A stretch of 64,000 bases of DNA, taken from NCBI GenBank assembly GCA_032718475.1, contig JAUCBJ010006528.1, forward strand, positions 85,661-149,660. Reading direction: 5' to 3'. The notes under the pieces are model-generated. The model was not told the origin of the DNA. It was given only the letters and a program-made list of their open reading frames with translations, and ran no database searches. The stretch comes from Nemertoderma westbladi (taxonomy: Eukaryota > Xenacoelomorpha > Nemertodermatida > Nemertodermatidae). Of this stretch, positions 23,301-37,519 are shown piece after piece. The stretch's first letter is position 1; each line of letters begins with the position of its first letter. The position numbers were made by a program, and so were the translations under genes.

Positions 23301-26240
23301 AGCAGGGAGCGGGGAGCCCAACGGCCCCTCCTCAGTTCATTTGAACATGCTGCTTCTAGAGTTGTACTAGCAGTGAGCCCAACGGCCCCTCAGTTCATTA
23401 GAACAGGCTGCTTCTATAGTTGTACTAGTGGGGAGCCCAACGGCCCATCAGTTCATTAGAACAGGCTGCTTCTAGAGTTGTACTAGCGGGGAGCCCAACG
23501 GCCCCTCAGTTCATTAGAATAGGCTGCTTCTAGAGTTGTACTAGCGGGGAGCCCAACAGCCCCTCAGTTCATTAGAACAGGCTGCTTCTTGAGTTGTACT
23601 AGCGGTGAGCCCAACGGTCCCTCAGTTCATTAGAACAGGCTGCTTCTAGAGTTGTACTAGCTGGGAGCCCAACGGCCCCTCAGTTCATTAGAACAGGCTG
23701 CTTCTAGAGTTGTACTAGCGGGGAGCCCAACGGCCCCTCCTCAGTTCATTTGAACAGGCTGCTTCTAGAGTTGTACTAGCAGTGAGCCCAACGGCCCCTC
23801 AGTTCATTAGAACAGGCTGCTTCTAGAGTTGTACTAGTGGGGAGCCCAACGGCCCCTCAGTTCATCAGAACAGGCTGCTTCTAGAGTTGTACTAGCGGGG
23901 AGCCCAACGGCCCCTCTGTTCATTAGAACAGGCTGCTTCTAGAGTTGTACTAGCGGGGAGCCCAACAGCCCCTCAGTTCATTAGAACAGGCTGCTTCTAG
24001 AGTTGTACTAGCGGTGAGCGGGGAGCCCAATGGCCCCTCAGTTCATTAGAACAGGCTGCTTCTAGAGTTGTACTAGCGGGGAGCGGGGAGCCAAACGGCC
24101 CCTCAGTACATTAGAACAGGCTGCTTCTAGAGTTGTACTAGCGGGGAGCCCAATGGCCCTTCAGTTCATTAGAACAGGCTGCTTCTAGAGTTGTTCTACC
24201 GGGGAGCCCAACGGCCCCTCAGTTCATTAGAACAGGCTGCTTCTAGAGTTGTACTAGCGGTGAGCGGGGAGCCCAATGGCCCCTCAGTTCATTAGAACAG
24301 GCTGCTTCTAGAGTTGTACTAGCGGTGAGCCCAACGGCCCCTCAGTTCATTAGAACAGGCTGCTTCTAGAGTTGTACTAGCGGGGAGCCCAACGGCCCCC
24401 CAGTTCATTATAACAGGCTGCTTCTAGAGTTGTACTAGTGGTGAGCCCAACGGCCCCTCAGTTCATTAGAACAGGCTGCTTCTAGAGTTGTACTAGCGGG
24501 GAGCCCAACGGCCCCTCAGTTCATTAGAACAGGCTGCTTCTAGAGTTGTACTAGCGGGGAGCCCAATGGCCCCTCCTCAGTTCATTAGAACAGGCTGCTT
24601 CTAGAGTTGTACTAGCGGTGATCGGGGAGCCCAACGGCCCCTCAGATCATTAGAACAGGCTGCTTCTAGAGTTGTACTAGCGGTGAGCGGGGAGCCAAAC
24701 GGCCCCTCAGTTCATTAGAACAGGCTGCTTCTAGAGTTGCACTAGCGGTGAGCACAATGGCCCCTCAGTTCATTAGAACATGCTGCTTCTAGAGTTGTAC
24801 TAGCAGGGAGCGGGGAGCCCAACGGCCCCTAAGTTCATTAGAACAGGCTGCTTCTAGAGTTGTACTAGCGGGGAGCCCAACGGCCCCTCAGTTCATTAGA
24901 ACAGGCTGCTTCTAGAGTTGTACTAGCGGTGAGCGGGGAGCCCAACGGCCCCTCAGTTCATTAGAACAGGCTGCTTCTAGAGTTGTACTAGCGGGGAGCA
25001 GGGAGCCCAATGGCCCCTCTGTTCATTAGAACAGGCTGCTTCTAGAGTTGTACTATCGGTGAGCTGGGAGCCCAACGGCCCCCCAGTTCATTAGAACAGG
25101 CTGCTTCTAGAGTTGTACTAGCGGTGAGCGGGGAGCCCAACGGCCCCTCAGTTCATTAGAACAGGCTGCTTCTAGAGTTGTACTAGCGGTGAGCCCAACG
25201 GTCCCTCAGTTCATTAGAACAGGCTGCTTCTAGAGTTGTACTAGCGGGGAGCCCAACGGCCCCTCAGTTCATTAGAACAGGCTGCTTCTAGAGTTGTACT
25301 AGTGGGGAGCCCAACGGCCCCTCAGTTCATTAGAACAGGCTGCTTCTAGAGTTGTACTAGTGGTGAGTGGTGATCCCAACGGCCCCTCAGTTCATTAGAA
25401 CAGGCTGCTTCTAGAGTTGTACTAGTGGTGAGCGGGGAGCCCAATGGCCGCTCAGTTCATTAGAACAGGCTGATTCTAGAGTTGTACTAGCGGTGATCGG
25501 GGAGCTCAACGGCCCCTCAGTTCATTAGAACAGGCTGATTCTAGAGTTGTACTAGCGGTGAGCCCAACGGCCCCTCAGTTCATTAGAACAGGCTGCTTCT
25601 AGAGTTGTACTAGCGGGGAGCCCAACGGCCCCCCAGTTCATTAGAACAGGCTGCTTCTAGAGTTGTACTAGCGGTGAGCCCAACGGCCCCTCAGTTCATT
25701 AGAACAGGCTGCTTCTAGAGTTGTACTAGCGGGGAGCCCAACGGCCCCTCAGTTCATTAGAACAGGCTGCTTCTAGAGTTGTACCTGCGGGGAGCCCAAT
25801 GGCCCCTCCGCAGTTCATTAGAACAGGCTGCTTCTAGAGTTGTACTAGCGGTGATTGGGGAGCCCAACGGCCCCTCAGTTCATTAGAACAGGCTGCTTCT
25901 AGAGTTGTACTAGCGGTGAGCGGGGAGCCAAACGGCCCCTCAGTTCATTAGAACAGGCTGCTTCTAGAGTTGTACTAGCGGTGAGCCCAACGGCCCCTCA
26001 GTTCATTAGAACAGGCTGCTTCTGGAGTTGTACTAGCAGGGAGCGGGGAGCCCAACGGCCCCTCAGTTCATTAGAACAGGCTGCTTCTAGAGTTGTACTA
26101 GCGGGGAGCCCAACGGCCCCTCAGTTCATTAGAACAGGCTTCTTCTAGAGTTGTACTAGCGGTGAGTGGGGAGCCCAACGGCCCCTCAGTTCATTAGAAC
26201 AGGCTGCTTCTAGAGTTTTACTAGCAGGGAGCGGGGAGCC
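20395..26240. repeat. 2922-bp tandem duplication inside the satellite
   Basis: Copy 1 is about 20395-23317 and copy 2 about 23317-26240. The markers TTTGAACAT with CCTCCTCAG (20419/23341) and ACCTGCGGGG with CCTCCGCAG (22861/25783) both give exactly +2922. The variants CTATAGTTG, CATCAGAAC, GCACTAGCG with GAGCACAATGG, and GTGAGTGGTGATCCC follow in the same order in each copy. Similarity is lost at about 23318/26240, where CCTCCTCAG is replaced by AATGGCCCCTCAG. Confidence 0.87.
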
Positions 26241-29200
26241 CAATGGCCCCTCAGTTCATTAGAACAGGCTGCTTCTAGAGTTGTACTAGCGGTGAGCGGG
26301 GAGCCCAACGGCCCCCCAGTTCATTAGAACAGGCTGCTTCTAGAGTTGTACTAGCGGTGAGCGGGGAGCCCAACGGCCCCTCAGTTCATTAGAACAGGCT
26401 GCTTCTAGAGTTGTACTAGCGGTGAGCCCAACGGTCCCTCAGTGCATTTGAACAGGCTGCTTCTAGGGTTGTACTAAGCGGGGAGCCGAACGTCCCCTCA
26501 GTTCATTAGAACAGGCTGCTTCTAGAGTTGTACTAGCGGGTAGCCCAACGGCCCCTCCTCAGTTCATTAGAACAGGCTGCTTCTAGAGTTGTACTAGCAG
26601 GGAGCCCAACGGCCCCTCAGTTCATTAGAACAGGCTGCTTCTAGAGTTGTACTAGCGGGGAGCCCAACGGCCCCTCAGTTCATTAGAACAGGCTGCTTCT
26701 AGAGTTGTACTAGCGGGGAGCCCAACGGCCCCTCAGTTCATTAGAACAGGCTGCTTCTAGAGTTGTACTAGCGGTGAGCGGGGAGCCCAACGGCCCCTCA
26801 GTTCATTAGAACAGGCTGCTTCTAGAGTTGTACTAGCGGTGATCGGGGAGCCCAACGGCCCCTCAGTTCATTAGAACAGGCTGCTTCTAGAGTTGTACTA
26901 GCGGGGAGCGGGGAGCCCAACGGTCCCTCAGTTCATTAGAACAGGCTGCTTCTAAAGTTGTACTAGCGGAGAGCCCAACGGCCCCTCAGTTCATTAGAAC
27001 AGGCTGCTTCTAGAGTTGTACTAGCGGTGAGCAGGGAGCCCAACGGCCCCTCAGTTCATTAGAACAGGCTGCTTCTAGAGTAGTAATAGCGGTGAGCGGG
27101 GAGCCCAACAGCCGCTCAGTTCATTAGAACAGGCTGCTTCTAGAGTTGTACTAGCGGTGAGCCCAACGGCCCCTCAGTTCATTAGAACAGGCTGCTTTTA
27201 AAGTTGTACTAGCGGGGAGCCCAACGGCCCCTCAGTTCATTAGAACAGGCTGCGTCTAGAGTTGTACTAGCGGTGAGCACAACGGCCCCTCAGTTCATTA
27301 GAACAGGCTGCTTCTAGAGTTGTACTAGCGGGGAGCCCAACGGCCCCTCAGTTCATTAGAACAGGCTGCTTCTAGAGTTGTACTAGCGGGGAGCCCAACG
27401 GCCCCTCCTCAGTTCATTAGAACAGGCTGCTTCTAGAGTTGTACTAGCGGTGATCGGGGAGCCCAACGGCCCCTCAGTTCATTAGAACAGGCTGCTTCTA
27501 GAGTTGTACTAGCGGTGAGCGGTGATCCCAACGGCCTCTCAGTTCATTAGAACAGGCTGCTTCTAGAGTTGTACTAGCGGGGAGCCCAACGGCCCCTCAG
27601 TTCATTAGAACAGGCTGCTTCTAGAGTTGTACTAGCAGGGAGCATGGAGCCCAACGGCCCCTCAGTTCATTAGAACAGGCTGCTTCTAGAGTTGTACTAG
27701 CGGTGAGCGGGGAGCCAAACGGCCCCTCAGTTCATTAGAACAGGCTGCTTCTAGAGTTGTACTAGTGGTGAATGGTGATCCCAACGGCCCCTCAGTTCAT
27801 TAGAACAGGCTACTTCTAGAGTTGTACTAGTGGTGAGCGGGGAGCCCAACGGCCGCTCAGTTCATTAGAACAGGCTGATTCTAGAGTTGTACTAGCGGTG
27901 ATCGGGGAGCTCAACAGCCCCTCAGTTCATTAGAACAGGCTGATTCTAGAGTTGTACTACCGGTGAGCCCAACGGCCCCTCAGTTCATTAGAACAGGCTG
28001 CTTCTAGAGTTGTACTAGTGGGGAGCCCAACGGCCCCCCAGTTCATTAGAACAGGCTGCTTCTAGAGTTGTACTAGCGGTGAGCCCAATGGCCCCTCAGT
28101 TCATTAGAACAGGCTGCTTCTAGAGTTGTTCTAGCGGTGATCGGGGAGCCCAACGGCCCCTCAGTTCATTAGAACAGGCTGCTTCTAGAGTTGTACTAGC
28201 GGGGAGCCCAATGGCCCCTCCTCAGTTCATTAGAACAGGCTGCTTCTAGAGTTGTACTAGCGGTGATCGGGGAGCCCAACGGCCCCTCAGTTCATTAGAA
28301 CAGGCTGCTTCTAGAGTTGTACTAGCGGTGAGCGGGGAGCCAAACGGCCCCTCAGTTCATTAGAACAGGCTGCTTCTAGAGTTGTACTAGCGGTGAGCCC
28401 AATGGCCCCTCAGTTCATTAGAACAGGCTGCTTTTAGAGTTGTACTAGCAGGGAGCGGGGAGCCCAACGGCCCCTCAGTTCATTAGAACAGGCTGCTTCT
28501 AGAGTTGTACTAGCGGGGAGCCCAACGGCCCCTCAGTTCATTAGAACAGGCTGCTTCTAGAGTTGTACTAGCGGTGAGCGGGGAGCCCAACGGCCCCTCA
28601 GTTCATTAGAACAGGCTGCTTCTAGAGTTGTACTAGCGGGGAGCAGGGAACCCAATGGCCCCTCAGTTCATTAGAACAGGCTGGTTCTAGAGTTGTACTA
28701 GCGGTGAGCGGGGAGCCCAACGGCCCCCCAGTTCATTAGAACAGGCTGCTTCTAGAGTTGTATTAGCGGTGAGCGGGGAGCCCAATGGCCCCTCAGTTCA
28801 TTAGAACAGGCTGCTTCTAGAGTTGTACTAGCTGGGAGCCCAACGGCCCCTCAGTTCATTAGAACAGGCTGCTTCTAGAGTTGTACTAGCAGTGAGCCCA
28901 ACGGCCCCTCAGTTCATTAGAACAGGCTGCTTCTAGAGTTGTACTAGCGGTGAGCGGGGAGCCAAACGGCCCCTCAGTTCATTAGAACAGGCTGCTTCTA
29001 GAGTTGTACTAGCGGTGAGCCCAACGGCCCCTCAGTTCATTAGAACAGGCTGCTTCTGGAGTTGTACTAGCAGGGAGCGGGGAGCCCAACGGCCCCTCAG
29101 TTCATTAGAACAGGCTGCTTCTAGAGTTGTACTAGCGGGGAGCCCAACGGCCCCTCAGTTCATTAGAACAGGCTTCTTCTAGAGTTGTACTAGCGGTGAG

Positions 29201-32200
29201 TGGGGAGCCCAACGGCCCCTCAGTTCATTAGAACAGGCTGCTTCTAGAGTTGTACTAGCAGGGAGCGGGGAGCCCAACGGCCCCTCCTCAGTTCATTTGA
29301 ACATGCTGCTTCTAGAGTTGTACTAGCAGTGAGCCCAACGGCCCCTCAGTTCATTAGAACAGGCTGCTTCTATAGTTGTACTAGTGGGGAGCCCAACGGC
29401 CCATCAGTTCATTAGAACAGGCTGCTTCTAGAGTTGTACTAGCGGGGAGCCCAACGGCCCCTCAGTTCATTAGAATAGGCTGCTTCTAGAGTTGTACTAG
29501 CGGGGAGCCCAACAGCCCCTCAGTTCATTAGAACAGGCTGCTTCTTGAGTTGTACTAGCGGTGAGCCCAACGGTCCCTCAGTTCATTAGAACAGGCTGCT
29601 TCTAGAGTTGTACTAGCTGGGAGCCCAACGGCCCCTCAGTTCATTAGAACAGGCTGCTTCTAGAGTTGTACTAGCGGGGAGCCCAACGGCCCCTCCTCAG
29701 TTCATTTGAACAGGCTGCTTCTAGAGTTGTACTAGCAGTGAGCCCAACGGCCCCTCAGTTCATTAGAACAGGCTGCTTCTAGAGTTGTACTAGTGGGGAG
29801 CCCAACGGCCCCTCAGTTCATCAGAACAGGCTGCTTCTAGAGTTGTACTAGCGGGGAGCCCAACGGCCCCTCTGTTCATTAGAACAGGCTGCTTCTAGAG
29901 TTGTACTAGCGGGGAGCCCAACAGCCCCTCAGTTCATTAGAACAGGCTGCTTCTAGAGTTGTACTAGCGGTGAGCGGGGAGCCCAACGGCCCCTCAGTTC
30001 ATTAGAACAGGCTGCTTCTAGAGTTGTACTAGCGGGGAGCGGGGAGCCAAACGGCCCCTCAGTACATTAGAACAGGCTGCTTCTAGAGTTGTACTAGCGG
30101 GGAGCCCAATGGCCCTTCAGTTCATTAGAACAGGCTGCTTCTAGAGTTGTTCTACCGGGGAGCCCAACGGCCCCTCAGTTCATTAGAACAGGCTGCTTCT
30201 AGAGTTGTACTAGCGGTGAGCGGGGAGCCCAATGGCCCCTCAGTTCATTAGAACAGGCTGCTTCTAGAGTTGTACTAGCGGTGAGCCCAACGGCCCCTCA
30301 GTTCATTAGAACAGGCTGCTTCTAGAGTTGTACTAGCGGGGAGCCCAACGGCCCCCCAGTTCATTATAACAGGCTGCTTCTAGAGTTGTACTAGTGGTGA
30401 GCCCAACGGCCCCTCAGTTCATTAGAACAGGCTGCTTCTAGAGTTGTACTAGCGGGGAGCCCAACGGCCCCTCAGTTCATTAGAACAGGCTGCTTCTAGA
30501 GTTGTACTAGCGGGGAGCCCAATGGCCCCTCCTCAGTTCATTAGAACAGGCTGCTTCTAGAGTTGTACTAGCGGTGATCGGGGAGCCCAACGGCCCCTCA
30601 GATCATTAGAACAGGCTGCTTCTAGAGTTGTACTAGCGGTGAGCGGGGAGCCAAACGGCCCCTCAGTTCATTAGAACAGGCTGCTTCTAGAGTTGCACTA
30701 GCGGTGAGCACAATGGCCCCTCAGTTCATTAGAACATGCTGCTTCTAGAGTTGTACTAGCAGGGAGCGGGGAGCCCAACGGCCCCTAAGTTCATTAGAAC
30801 AGGCTGCTTCTAGAGTTGTACTAGCGGGGAGCCCAACGGCCCCTCAGTTCATTAGAACAGGCTGCTTCTAGAGTTGTACTAGCGGTGAGCGGGGAGCCCA
30901 ACGGCCCCTCAGTTCATTAGAACAGGCTGCTTCTAGAGTTGTACTAGCGGGGAGCAGGGAGCCCAATGGCCCCTCTGTTCATTAGAACAGGCTGCTTCTA
31001 GAGTTGTACTATCGGTGAGCTGGGAGCCCAACGGCCCCCCAGTTCATTAGAACAGGCTGCTTCTAGAGTTGTACTAGCGGTGAGCGGGGAGCCCAACGGC
31101 CCCTCAGTTCATTAGAACAGGCTGCTTCTAGAGTTGTACTAGCGGTGAGCCCAACGGTCCCTCAGTTCATTAGAACAGGCTGCTTCTAGAGTTGTACTAG
31201 CGGGGAGCCCAACGGCCCCTCAGTTCATTAGAACAGGCTGCTTCTAGAGTTGTACTAGTGGGGAGCCCAACGGCCCCTCAGTTCATTAGAACAGGCTGCT
31301 TCTAGAGTTGTACTAGTGGTGAGTGGTGATCCCAACGGCCCCTCAGTTCATTAGAACAGGCTGCTTCTAGAGTTGTACTAGTGGTGAGCGGGGAGCCCAA
31401 TGGCCGCTCAGTTCATTAGAACAGGCTGATTCTAGAGTTGTACTAGCGGTGATCGGGGAGCTCAACGGCCCCTCAGTTCATTAGAACAGGCTGATTCTAG
31501 AGTTGTACTAGCGGTGAGCCCAACGGCCCCTCAGTTCATTAGAACAGGCTGCTTCTAGAGTTGTACTAGCGGGGAGCCCAACGGCCCCCCAGTTCATTAG
31601 AACAGGCTGCTTCTAGAGTTGTACTAGCGGTGAGCCCAACGGCCCCTCAGTTCATTAGAACAGGCTGCTTCTAGAGTTGTACTAGCGGGGAGCCCAACGG
31701 CCCCTCAGTTCATTAGAACAGGCTGCTTCTAGAGTTGTACCTGCGGGGAGCCCAATGGCCCCTCCGCAGTTCATTAGAACAGGCTGCTTCTAGAGTTGTA
31801 CTAGCGGTGATTGGGGAGCCCAACGGCCCCTCAGTTCATTAGAACAGGCTGCTTCTAGAGTTGTACTAGCGGTGAGCGGGGAGCCAAACGGCCCCTCAGT
31901 TCATTAGAACAGGCTGCTTCTAGAGTTGTACTAGCGGTGAGCCCAACGGCCCCTCAGTTCATTAGAACAGGCTGCTTCTGGAGTTGTACTAGCAGGGAGC
32001 GGGGAGCCCAACGGCCCCTCAGTTCATTAGAACAGGCTGCTTCTAGAGTTGTACTAGCGGGGAGCCCAACGGCCCCTCAGTTCATTAGAACAGGCTTCTT
32101 CTAGAGTTGTACTAGCGGTGAGTGGGGAGCCCAACGGCCCCTCAGTTCATTAGAACAGGCTGCTTCTAGAGTTTTACTAGCAGGGAGCGGGGAGCCCAAT

Positions 32201-34886
32201 GGCCCCTCAGTTCATTAGAACAGGCTGCTTCTAGAGTTGTACTAGCGGTGAGCGGGGAGCCCAACGGCCCCCCAGTTCATTAGAACAGGCTGCTTCTAGA
32301 GTTGTACTAGCGGTGAGCGGGGAGCCCAACGGCCCCTCAGTTCATTAGAACAGGCTGCTTCTAGAGTTGTACTAGCGGTGAGCCCAACGGTCCCTCAGTG
32401 CATTTGAACAGGCTGCTTCTAGGGTTGTACTAAGCGGGGAGCCCAACGGCCCCTCAGTTCATTAGAACAGGCTGCTTCTAGAGTTGTACTAGCGGGTAGC
32501 CCAACGGCCCCTCCTCAGTTCATTAGAACAGGCTGCTTCTAGAGTTGTACTAGCAGGGAGCCCAACGGCCCCTCAGTTCATTAGAACAGGCTGCTTCTAG
32601 AGTTGTACTAGCGGGGAGCCCAACGGCCCCTCAGTTCATTAGAACAGGCTGCTTCTAGAGTTGTACTAGCGGGGAGCCCAACGGCCCCTCAGTTCATTAG
32701 AACAGGCTGCTTCTAGAGTTGTACTAGCGGTGAGCGGGGAGCCCAACGGCCCCTCAGTTCATTAGAACAGGCTGCTTCTAGAGTTGTACTAGCGGTGATC
32801 GGGGAGCCCAACGGCCCCTCAGTTCATTAGAACAGGCTGCTTCTAGAGTTGTACTAGCGGGGAGCGGGGAGCCCAACGGTCCCTCAGTTCATTAGAACAG
32901 GCTGCTTCTAAAGTTGTACTAGCGGAGAGCCCAACGGCCCCTCAGTTCATTAGAACAGGCTGCTTCTAGAGTTGTACTAGCGGTGAGCAGGGAGCCCAAC
33001 GGCCCCTCAGTTCATTAGAACAGGCTGCTTCTAGAGTAGTAATAGCGGTGAGCGGGGAGCCCAACAGCCGCTCAGTTCATTAGAACAGGCTGCTTCTAGA
33101 GTTGTACTAGCGGTGAGCCCAACGGCCCCTCAGTTCATTAGAACAGGCTGCTTTTAAAGTTGTACTAGCGGGGAGCCCAACGGCCCCTCAGTTCATTAGA
33201 ACAGGCTGTGTCTAGAGTTGTACTAGCGGTGAGCACAACGGCCCCTCAGTTCATTAGAACAGGCTGCTTCTAGAGTTGTACTAGCGGGGAGCCCAACGGC
33301 CCCTCAGTTCATTAGAACAGGCTGCTTCTAGAGTTGTACTAGCGGGGAGCCCAACGGCCCCTCCTCAGTTCATTAGAACAGGCTGCTTCTAGAGTTGTAC
33401 TAGCGGTGATCGGGGAGCCCAACGGCCCCTCAGTTCATTAGAACAGGCTGCTTCTAGAGTTGTACTAGCGGTGAGCGGTGATCCCAACGGCCTCTCAGTT
33501 CATTAGAACAGGCTGCTTCTAGAGTTGTACTAGCGGGGAGCCCAACGGCCCCTCAGTTCATTAGAACAGGCTGCTTCTAGAGTTGTACTAGCAGGGAGCA
33601 TGGAGCCCAACGGCCCCTCAGTTCATTAGAACAGGCTGCTTCTAGAGTTGTACTAGCGGTGAGCGGGGAGCCAAACGGCCCCTCAGTTCATTAGAACAGG
33701 CTGCTTCTAGAGTTGTACTAGTGGTGAATGGTGATCCCAACGGCCCCTCAGTTCATTAGAACAGGCTACTTCTAGAGTTGTACTAGTGGTGAGCGGGGAG
33801 CCCAACGGCCGCTCAGTTCATTAGAACAGGCTGATTCTAGAGTTGTACTAGCGGTGATCGGGGAGCTCAACAGCCCCTCAGTTCATTAGAACAGGCTGAT
33901 TCTAGAGTTGTACTACCGGTGAGCCCAACGGCCCCTCAGTTCATTAGAACAGGCTGCTTCTAGAGTTGTACTAGTGGGGAGCCCAACGGCCCCCCAGTTC
34001 ATTAGAACAGGCTGCTTCTAGAGTTGTACTAGCGGTGAGCCCAATGGCCCCTCAGTTCATTAGAACAGGCTGCTTCTAGAGTTGTTCTAGCGGTGATCGG
34101 GGAGCCCAACGGCCCCTCAGTTCATTAGAACAGGCTGCTTCTAGAGTTGTACTAGCGGGGAGCCCAATGGCCCCTCCTCAGTTCATTAGAACAGGCTGCT
34201 TCTAGAGTTGTACTAGCGGTGATCGGGGAGCCCAACGGCCCCTCAGTTCATTAGAACAGGCTGCTTCTAGAGTTGTACTAGCGGTGAGCGGGGAGCCAAA
34301 CGGCCCCTCAGTTCATTAGAACAGGCTGCTTCTAGAGTTGTACTAGCGGTGAGCCCAATGGCCCCTCAGTTCATTAGAACAGGCTGCTTTTAGAGTTGTA
34401 CTAGCAGGGAGCGGGGAGCCCAACGGCCCCTCAGTTCATTAGAACAGGCTGCTTCTAGAGTTGTACTAGCGGGGAGCCCAACGGCCCCTCAGTTCATTAG
34501 AACAGGCTGCTTCTAGAGTTGTACTAGCGGTGAGCGGGGAGCCCAACGGCCCCTCAGTTCATTAGAACAGGCTGCTTCTAGAGTTGTACTAGCGGGGAGC
34601 AGGGAACCCAATGGCCCCTCAGTTCATTAGAACAGGCTGGTTCTAGAGTTGTACTAGCGGTGAGCGGGGAGCCCAACGGCCCCCCAGTTCATTAGAACAG
34701 GCTGCTTCTAGAGTTGTATTAGCGGTGAGCGGGGAGCCCAATGGCCCCTCAGTTCATTAGAACAGGCTGCTTCTAGAGTTGTACTAGCTGGGAGCCCAAC
34801 GGCCCCTCAGTTCATTAGAACAGGCTGCTTCTAGAGTTGTACTAGCAGTGAGCCCAACGGCCCCTCAGTTCATTAGAACAGGCTGC
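22940..34886. repeat. 5956-bp tandem duplication, the largest block seen
   Basis: Markers at exactly +5956: GGCTTCTTCT 23215/29171, TTGAACATGC 23341/29297, GTGATTGGGG 25851/31807, TTCTAGGG with ACTAAGCG 26461/32417, TAGTAATAGC 27081/33037, GAGCAGGGAACCC 28641/34597. Similarity begins at about 22940-22990 and ends at 28931/34887, where one copy has CTAGAG and the other CTATAG. The first copy carries private changes, for example GCCGAACGTCCCC at 26477. The block contains one copy of the 2922-bp unit, so it arose after, or together with, that older duplication. Confidence 0.88.
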
Positions 34887-37519
34887 TTCTATAGTTGTAC
34901 TAGTGGGGAGCCCAACGGCCCATCAGTTCATTAGAACAGGCTGCTTCTAGAGTTGTACTAGCGGGGAGCCCAACGGCCCCTCAGTTCATTAGAACAGGCT
35001 GCTTCTAGAGTTGTACTAGCGGGGAGCCCAACGGCCCCTCCTCAGTTCATTTGAACAGGCTGCTTCTAGAGTTGTACTAGCAGTGAGCCCAACGGCCCCT
35101 CAGTTCATTAGAACAGGCTGCTTCTAGAGTTGTACTAGTGGGGAGCCCAACGGCCCCTCAGTTCATTAGAACAGGCTGCTTCTAGAGTTGTACTAGCGGG
35201 GAGCCCAAACGCCCCTCTGTTCATTAGAACAGGCTGCTTCTAGAGTTGTACTAGCGGTGAGCGGGGAGCCCAACGGCCCCTCAGTTCATTAGAACAGGCT
35301 GCTTCTAGAGTTGTACTAGCGGGGAGCGGGGAGCCAAACGGCCCCTCAGTACATTAGAACAGGCTGCTTCTAGAGTTGTACTAGCGGGGAGCCCAATGGC
35401 CCTTCAGTTCATTAGAACAGGCTGCTTCTAGAGTTGTTCTACCGGGGAGCCCAACGGCCCCTCAGTTCATTAGAACAGGCTGCTTCTAGAGTTGTACTAG
35501 CGGTGAGCGGGGAGCCCAATGGCCCCTCAGTTCATTAGAACATGCTGCTTCTAGAGTTGTACTAGCGGTGAGCCCAACGGCCCCTCAGTTCATTAGAACA
35601 GGCTGCTTCTAGAGTTGTACTAGCGGGGAGCCCAACGCCCCCCCAGTTCATTATAACAGGCTGCTTCTAGAGTTGTACTAGCGGTGAGCCCAACGGCCCC
35701 TCAGTTCATTAGAACAGGCTGCTTCTAGAGTTGTACTAGCGGGGAGCCCAACGGCCCCTCAGTTCATTAGAACAGGCTGCTTCTAGAGTTGTACTAGCGG
35801 GGAGCCCAATGGCCCCTCCTCAGTTCATTAGAACAGGCTGCTTCTAGAGTTGTACTAGCGGTGATCGGGGAGCCCAACGGCCCCTCAGTTCATTAGAACA
35901 GGCTGCTTCTAGAGTTGTACTAGCAGTGAGCGGGGAGCCAAACGGCCCCTCAGTTCATTAGAACAGGCTGCTTCTAGAGTTGCACTAGCGGTGAGCACAA
36001 TGGCCCCTCAGTTCATTAGAACATGCTGCTTCTAGAGTTGTACTAGCAGGGAGAGGGGAGCCCAACGGCCCCTAAGTTCATTAGAACAGGCTGCTTCTAG
36101 AGTTGTACTAGCGGGGAGCCCAACGGCCCCTCAGTTCATTAGAACAGGCTGCTTCTAGAGTTGTACTAGCGGTGAGCGGGGAGCCCAACGGCCCCTCAGT
36201 TCATTAGAACAGGCTGCTTCTAGAGTTGTACTAGCGGGGAGCAGGGAGCCCAATGGCCCCTCAGTTCATTAGAACAGGCTGCTTCTAGAGTTGTACTAGC
36301 GGTGAGCTGGGAGCCCAACGGCCCCCCAGTTCATTAGAACAGGCTGCTTCTAGAGTTGTACTAGCGGTGAGCGGGGAGCCCAACGGCCCCTCAGTTCATT
36401 AGAACAGGCTGCTTCTAGAGTTGTACTAGCGGTGAGCCCAACGGTCCCTCAGTTCATTAGAACAGGCTGCTTCTAGAGTTGTACTAGCGGGGAGCCCAAC
36501 GGCCCCTCAGTTCATTAGAACAGGCTGCTTCTAGAGTTGTACTAGTGGGGAGCCCAACGGCCCCTCAGTTCATTAGAACAGGCTGCTTCTAGAGTTGTAC
36601 TAGCGGTGAGCGGGGAGCCCAACGGCCCCTCAGTTCATTAGAACAGGCTGCTTCTAGAGTTGTACTAGCGGTGAGCGGGGAGCCAAATGGCCCCTCAGTT
36701 CATTAGAACAGGCTGCTTCTAGAGTTGTACTAGTGGTGAATGGTGATCCCAACGGCCCCTCAGTTCATTAGAACAGGCTGCTTCTAGAGTTATACTAGTG
36801 GTGAGCGGGGAGCCCAACGGCCGCTCAGTTCATTAGAACAGGCTGATTCTAGAGTTGTACTAGCGGTGATCGGGGAGCTCAACAGCCCCTCAGTTCATTA
36901 GAACAGGCTGATTCTAGAGTTGTACTAGCGGTGAGCCCAACGGCCCCTCAGTTCATTAGAACAGGCTGCTTCTAGAGTTGTACTAGTGGGGAGCCCAACG
37001 GCCCCCCAGTTCATTAGAACAGGCTGCTTCTAGAGTTGTACTAGCGGTGAGCCCAACGGCCCCTCAGTTCATTAGAACAGGCTGCTTCTAGAGTTGTACT
37101 AGCGGGGAGCCCAATGGCCCCTCCTCAGTTCATTAGAACAGGCTGCTTCTAGAGTTGTACTAGCGGTGATCGGGGAGCCCAACGGCCCCTCAGTTCATTA
37201 GAACAGGCTGCTTGTAGAGTTGTACTAGCGGTGAGCGGGGAGCCAAACGGCCCCTCAGTTCATTAGAACAGGCTGCTTCTAGAGTTGTACTAGCGGTGAG
37301 CCCAACGGCCCCTCAGTTCATTAGAACAGGCTGCTTTTAGAGTTGTACTAGCAGGGAGCGGGGAGCCCAACGGCCCCTCAGTTCATTAGAACAGGCTGCT
37401 TCTAGAGTTGTACTAGCGGGGAGCCCAACGGCCCCTCAGTTCATTAGAACAGGCTGCTTCTAGAGTTGTACTAGCGGTGAGCGGGGAGCCCAACGGCCCC
37501 TCAGTTCATTAGAACAGGC

